The notes beneath the pieces were generated by a model. The model worked only from the letters and a program-made list of their open reading frames with translations. It ran no database searches and had not been told where the DNA came from. The position numbers and the translations under genes are program-made. This document shows positions 5,867 through 8,345 of a stretch of 8,345 nt of DNA, one piece after another. Position 1 is the stretch's first letter, and every line of letters starts with the position of its first letter. The DNA is taken from contig CAJJQT010000072.1 in NCBI GenBank assembly GCA_905193995.1, forward strand, positions 1-8,345. Direction: 5' to 3'. This DNA is from an uncultured Porphyromonadaceae bacterium (lineage in GTDB: Bacteria > Bacteroidota > Bacteroidia > Bacteroidales > Muribaculaceae).

Positions 5867-7981
5867 TTATTTCGCGGACTCGGCTACGGGCGCCACCGGG
5901 CGCACCATACATGTATTAGTCTTAGGGGCACCATGGGCGTGGCCGTAGCCCATTGCGACGGCCCAGGCGTTGGAAGAATCTATACTTTTACCCCAATAAC
6001 TCCCGTTCGGATCTTTATCACCACCGAAAGCTGATATGGCTTTACTGACGGATTCATATTGCTTGGCCATTGCCCGGCATTGCGCCTCGCTCAGAAGACG
6101 GTTTTCGCCGTATTTTGCAACGGCCTCATCCCAAGTAATATCTTCTCCGTTATTATGAAGAGCAACGGTAAATGCCGGACAGCCGTTATAATCGATGACT
6201 ACACCGACTTTTTTGTAGCGGCTGCGCTCTGCTGAGGGAACTGCTCTCCACTCCGATTGCGTGAAGAAGACGGGCTCGCCGGCGAGAGTCGTGGCAAGGT
6301 CAAGATTCTGATATGTGCTATGGCCGTATTGCTTGGCCGCAGATACGTTAGTATCATCACTCTTTTTCACATCCGGAGTAGGTTCAGTATTAATTTGAAC
6401 TCCAGTTTGCGTATCGGTATCGCTGCGAGAAGAGCCATTGACACCTGGCACAGGAGTGACCGTACGGACTTTGGCAGTTCCGGTCTTGGAGACGCTTAAG
6501 ACGTAGCCGTACATATTAATCTGCCACGCGTCGGAAGAATCTTTGCTTTTTCCCCACAGGAACCATGTCGAATCATTATCGCCACTGAAAGCATTTACGG
6601 CTTTTTTGACAGAATCATATTGTCCGCCCATGGCTTGACACTGAACCTCGCTCGGAAGAGTGTTTTCTCCGTATTCTGCCGCTGCCTCAGTCCATGTTAC
6701 ATCTCTTCCGTTGTCGGTGAGAGCAAGGGTAAAGGCGGGGCACCCATTATAATCAATAACCACACCGATTTTTTTGTAGCGGTCGCGCACATTATCGGGA
6801 ACCGAATTCCATTCCGATTGCGTGAAGAAAACCGGCTCGCCGTCGAGAGTCGTGGCGAGGTCAAGATTCTGATAATCGGCGTGTCCGTATGTCTCACTTG
6901 ATGCGGTTGAAGCTGCGATTTCGGTAGTCCCTGTGAAACGGTTTACGAAGATTGCCGCCACAGCTATGACGAGAATAGCTATAAGTGCTGCCACCAAAAG
7001 GAGTTTTTTGCTACGCTGACGCGGACGGCCGGGGGCGCCAAGCCGAACGGTCGAGTTTGCCGACTGCTTAGTGGGGCGCGGAGCCGGCCCGGGAGCGGGT
7101 TTAGGTTGAGGCTGAGGCGCTTTGCCATCAAAGAGGAGGGCGGCGAACTCGGCGACGGACTGCGGTCGGGCGGATTTATTTAGCTGCAGGGCGGCCTCGA
7201 CGGCGCGGCGGGTGGAGGGGCTGACCGACTCCGGCAGGGGCTTGAGGTCGTCGCCGGCGTAGCGGTGGTTGGCGCTCAGCGGCGCTTCGCCCGTGAGCAG
7301 GTTGTAGAGCGTGCCGCCCAGGGCGTAGACGTCGGTCGCCGGCAGGAAGCGCGACACGTCGGCGGTCATCTGCTCGGGCGGCGCGAAGCCGGGGGTGAAA
7401 CCGAGAAGGGTGGAGAGGTTCTCGCCCGTGCCGGAGTCGTACTGCTTCGAGGCGCCGAAGTCGATGAGCACGGCGCGGCCCGCGCGGTCGACCATGATGT
7501 TGCCCGGCTTGATGTCGAGATGCAGGCGTCCGTTGGCGTGCACGTAGTCGAGCGCGGCGCACACCTGGCGCATGTAGCCTAAGGCCGTTGCCTCGTCCAT
7601 CGGGCCGTTTTTGTCGACAAGGTCGGCCAGCGAGCAGCCGTCGATGTAGTCCATCACGAAATATGCCGTGCCGTTTTCCTCGAACACGTCGCTGACGTGG
7701 ACGATGCCGGGATGAGACAGGGCGAAGACCGACTGCGCCTCGCGGATGAACTTCTCGCGCAGCTTGTCGAACGTCTGCGCCTTGCTCTGCAAGCCGACGG
7801 AGACGTAGCCTGTGGCATCGTCGCGGTTGCAGATGTCCTGGACGAAGAATTCCTTGATGGCCATGCGGCCGTTGAGACCGGTATGCACGGCCTCGTAGGT
7901 GCAGCCGAAGCCGCCCGAGCTGATGAAGCGTATGATGCGGTATTTGCCTCCCTGAAGGAGAGATCCCGGAGCTAATGGCAT
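5867..7981 (-). CDS. Membrane-spanning Ser/Thr protein kinase with duplicated extracytoplasmic DUF1566-like domain
   Basis: A 704-residue receptor-like kinase. Residues 14-285 form a Hanks-type kinase domain: glycine loop SSGGFG (21-26), catalytic Lys43 in AIKEFF, helix-C Glu81, catalytic loop HLDIKPGN with Asp156 (HLD instead of HRD), DFG at 174-176, PPE at 201-203 and the DVYALGGTLYNLLTG helix (217-231). A Pro/Gln/Lys linker (288-326) ends in RQRSKK, then one membrane helix (327-346), so the kinase faces the cytoplasm. Outside are two copies of one domain, about 364-511 and 551-699, each with GVVIDYNGCPAF, a W-x-EA helix, YGEN and WGKS-DSS-AW. This resembles the C-type-lectin-like DUF1566/Fib_succ_major families of Bacteroidetes. 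The start at 7981 gives a normal N-terminus after a -7 box at 8013-8006; the longer reading frame would run into asd. GC content falls sharply from kinase to sensor half. The ligand is unknown; no partner gene is adjacent. Confidence 0.9.
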   Translation of the reverse strand: MPLAPGSLLQGGKYRIIRFISSGGFGCTYEAVHTGLNGRMAIKEFFVQDICNRDDATGYVSVGLQSKAQTFDKLREKFIREAQSVFALSHPGIVHVSDVFEENGTAYFVMDYIDGCSLADLVDKNGPMDEATALGYMRQVCAALDYVHANGRLHLDIKPGNIMVDRAGRAVLIDFGASKQYDSGTGENLSTLLGFTPGFAPPEQMTADVSRFLPATDVYALGGTLYNLLTGEAPLSANHRYAGDDLKPLPESVSPSTRRAVEAALQLNKSARPQSVAEFAALLFDGKAPQPQPKPAPGPAPRPTKQSANSTVRLGAPGRPRQRSKKLLLVAALIAILVIAVAAIFVNRFTGTTEIAASTASSETYGHADYQNLDLATTLDGEPVFFTQSEWNSVPDNVRDRYKKIGVVIDYNGCPAFTLALTDNGRDVTWTEAAAEYGENTLPSEVQCQAMGGQYDSVKKAVNAFSGDNDSTWFLWGKSKDSSDAWQINMYGYVLSVSKTGTAKVRTVTPVPGVNGSSRSDTDTQTGVQINTEPTPDVKKSDDTNVSAAKQYGHSTYQNLDLATTLAGEPVFFTQSEWRAVPSAERSRYKKVGVVIDYNGCPAFTVALHNNGEDITWDEAVAKYGENRLLSEAQCRAMAKQYESVSKAISAFGGDKDPNGSYWGKSIDSSNAWAVAMGYGHAHGAPKTNTCMVRPVAPVAESAK
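5885..6331 (-). repeat. Sensor-domain repeat copy 2 inside the kinase gene
   Basis: Encodes residues 551-699, the membrane-distal copy. It is offset from copy 1 by exactly 561 bp (187 codons). DNA identity is high in blocks, for example a shared 17-bp TCCGATTGCGTGAAGAA and a shared 16-bp AGGTCAAGATTCTGAT at the start of the domain. It falls away towards the C-terminal part (AVAMGYGHAHG against QINMYGYVLS). It ends with VRPVAPV, the usual family ending. Confidence 0.9.
6449..6892 (-). repeat. Sensor-domain repeat copy 1 inside the kinase gene
   Basis: Encodes residues 364-511, the membrane-proximal copy, starting TYGHADYQNLDLATTLDGEPVF against QYGHSTYQNLDLATTLAGEP in copy 2. It ends VRTVTPV. 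A polar linker of about 39 residues (512-550, rich in Ser, Thr, Asp) separates the copies. The repeat arose by tandem duplication within the gene. Confidence 0.9.
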
Positions 7982-7999
7982 ATAATTCGAGTTGATTGG

Positions 8000-8039
8000 T
8001 TTCCGCAAAGTTAGCGATTTTTGGAGATATTTGCGGAAA
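8000..8039. promoter_or_regulatory. Perfect 10-bp inverted repeat, candidate operator
   Basis: TTTCCGCAAA (8000-8009) and its exact complement TTTGCGGAAA (8030-8039), with a 20-bp spacer. The half-site centres are 30 bp apart, about three helical turns, so both face the same side of DNA. The left arm overlaps the kinase -7 box (8006-8013); the right arm lies 18-27 bp upstream of the asd -7 box. The position fits a dimeric regulator controlling the kinase gene, perhaps both genes. No regulator is encoded in the window. Confidence 0.55.
8006..8013 (-). promoter_or_regulatory. -7 box of the kinase gene
   Basis: TAACTTTG on the minus strand fits TAnnTTTG and would place the transcript start near 8001, about 20 nt before the ATG at 7981. 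No clear -33 TTG is found at the normal spacing, so the promoter may be weak or need an activator. Confidence 0.6.
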
Positions 8040-8056
8040 GTGCGCGAAAAAAGTTG

Positions 8057-8064
8057 TAACTTTG
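8057..8064 (+). promoter_or_regulatory. -7 box of the asd gene
   Basis: TAACTTTG on the plus strand fits TAnnTTTG. It predicts a start near 8069 and a leader of about 45 nt before the asd ATG at 8114. The nearest TTTG upstream (8030-8033) is 23 nt away, longer than the usual 19-20, so the -33 element is uncertain. Confidence 0.6.
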
Positions 8065-8113
8065 CACAAATTTTATCAGAATTGTCACATAAGTAAAGCA
8101 ATACAGCTAATAA

Positions 8114-8345
8114 ATGAACATTGCAATTGTCGGGGCCGGCGGAGCTGTCGGCCGTGAAATTATCAAAGTCCTCGAGGGGGGTGCCCTCCCCGTCGGCAAT
8201 TTGCGACTGTTCGGCTCTGAGCGCAGCGCCGGCAGCAAGCTGAAATTCAACAACCGCGACATCACCGTCGAGCTTCTGAGCCACGACAGCGACTTCTCAG
8301 GGGTGGATTTCGCCCTGGTATCGGCCGGAGCGGGCGTCTCGCGCG
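8114..8345 (+). CDS. asd: Aspartate-semialdehyde dehydrogenase, N-terminal part, truncated by window edge
   Basis: The first 77 residues, starting MNIAIVGAGGAVGREIIKVL and running in frame to the right edge. The enzyme reduces aspartyl-4-phosphate to aspartate semialdehyde with NADPH, the branch point to lysine, diaminopimelate, threonine and methionine. The GAGGAVG loop (7-13) is the Rossmann nucleotide-binding motif, and RLFGSERSAGSKLKF (31-45) matches the conserved RLF-SERSAG NADP-phosphate-binding element of this family. ALVSAGAGVSR at 67-77 matches the conserved ALxSAGxxVS segment. The catalytic Cys lies beyond the window. The ATG at 8114 is preceded by an AT-rich leader without a Shine-Dalgarno sequence, normal for Bacteroidetes. 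It is transcribed divergently from the kinase gene. Confidence 0.95.
   Translation, partial: MNIAIVGAGGAVGREIIKVLEGGALPVGNLRLFGSERSAGSKLKFNNRDITVELLSHDSDFSGVDFALVSAGAGVSR

Noticed and set aside
7176..8069. 297-codon minus-strand frame overlapping the kinase domain in another frame
   Set aside because: It is Arg/His/Pro-rich frameshift sequence of the GC-rich kinase region; the true frame has all kinase motifs.
7982..8284. N-terminal extension of the kinase reading frame
   Set aside because: It would cover asd in antisense and cross both promoters. The ATG at 7981 gives a normal kinase N-terminus with a -7 box at a suitable distance.
5867..8345. Possible defence or signalling island with kinase, secreted protein and partner genes
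   Set aside because: Genes on both sides are housekeeping (asd, ispF, polA). No nuclease, toxin, phosphatase partner or mobile-element gene is present.

Overview
The window looks like a chromosomal segment of a GC-rich Bacteroidales bacterium, most plausibly a gut Muribaculaceae-type lineage. The reasons are Bacteroidetes-style promoters (TAnnTTTG -7 boxes), starts without Shine-Dalgarno sequences, a secreted protein with a Bacteroidetes-type C-terminal sorting tail and SusE/SusF-like modules, and the style of the housekeeping proteins. The genus is an inference; no rRNA or marker gene is complete here.

Layout. (1) Positions 1-1758, minus strand: a compact operon ispF - HAD phosphatase - polA. 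ispF overlaps the HAD gene by 4 bases (ATGA), 28 bases separate HAD from polA, and polA runs off the left edge. A well-matched promoter lies just upstream of ispF and leaves almost no 5' leader. (2) Positions 1759-2000: a short intergenic region packed with inverted and direct repeats, plus a strong intrinsic terminator for the gene to its right. (3) Positions 2001-5258, minus strand: an 1085-residue secreted protein with two propeller-like outer regions, two carbohydrate-binding-like modules in the middle and a sorting tail. It has a good promoter and a leader of about 105 nt that begins with a hairpin. (4) Positions 5400-5866: non-coding DNA full of short perfect palindromes, including a nested inverted repeat of 121 bp. 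(5) Positions 5867-7981, minus strand: a membrane-spanning Ser/Thr protein kinase whose extracytoplasmic half is a tandem duplication (period 187 residues, 561 bp) of a DUF1566-like domain. (6) Positions 7982-8113: a divergent promoter region with a perfect 10-bp inverted repeat that overlaps the kinase -7 box. (7) From 8114, plus strand: the start of aspartate-semialdehyde dehydrogenase (asd), cut by the right edge.

The operon supplies isoprenoid precursor synthesis (MEP pathway) and DNA repair/replication. asd belongs to lysine/threonine/methionine and diaminopimelate synthesis. The two accessory genes, the secreted protein and the receptor-like kinase, are adjacent and co-oriented. They are separated by about 600 bp and have separate promoters, so they are probably not one operon. 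No CRISPR array, tRNA, rRNA, transposase or recognisable defence system is present. The most unusual items are the receptor-like kinase with its duplicated sensor, the candidate operator in front of it, and the dense palindromic repeats in both intergenic regions.
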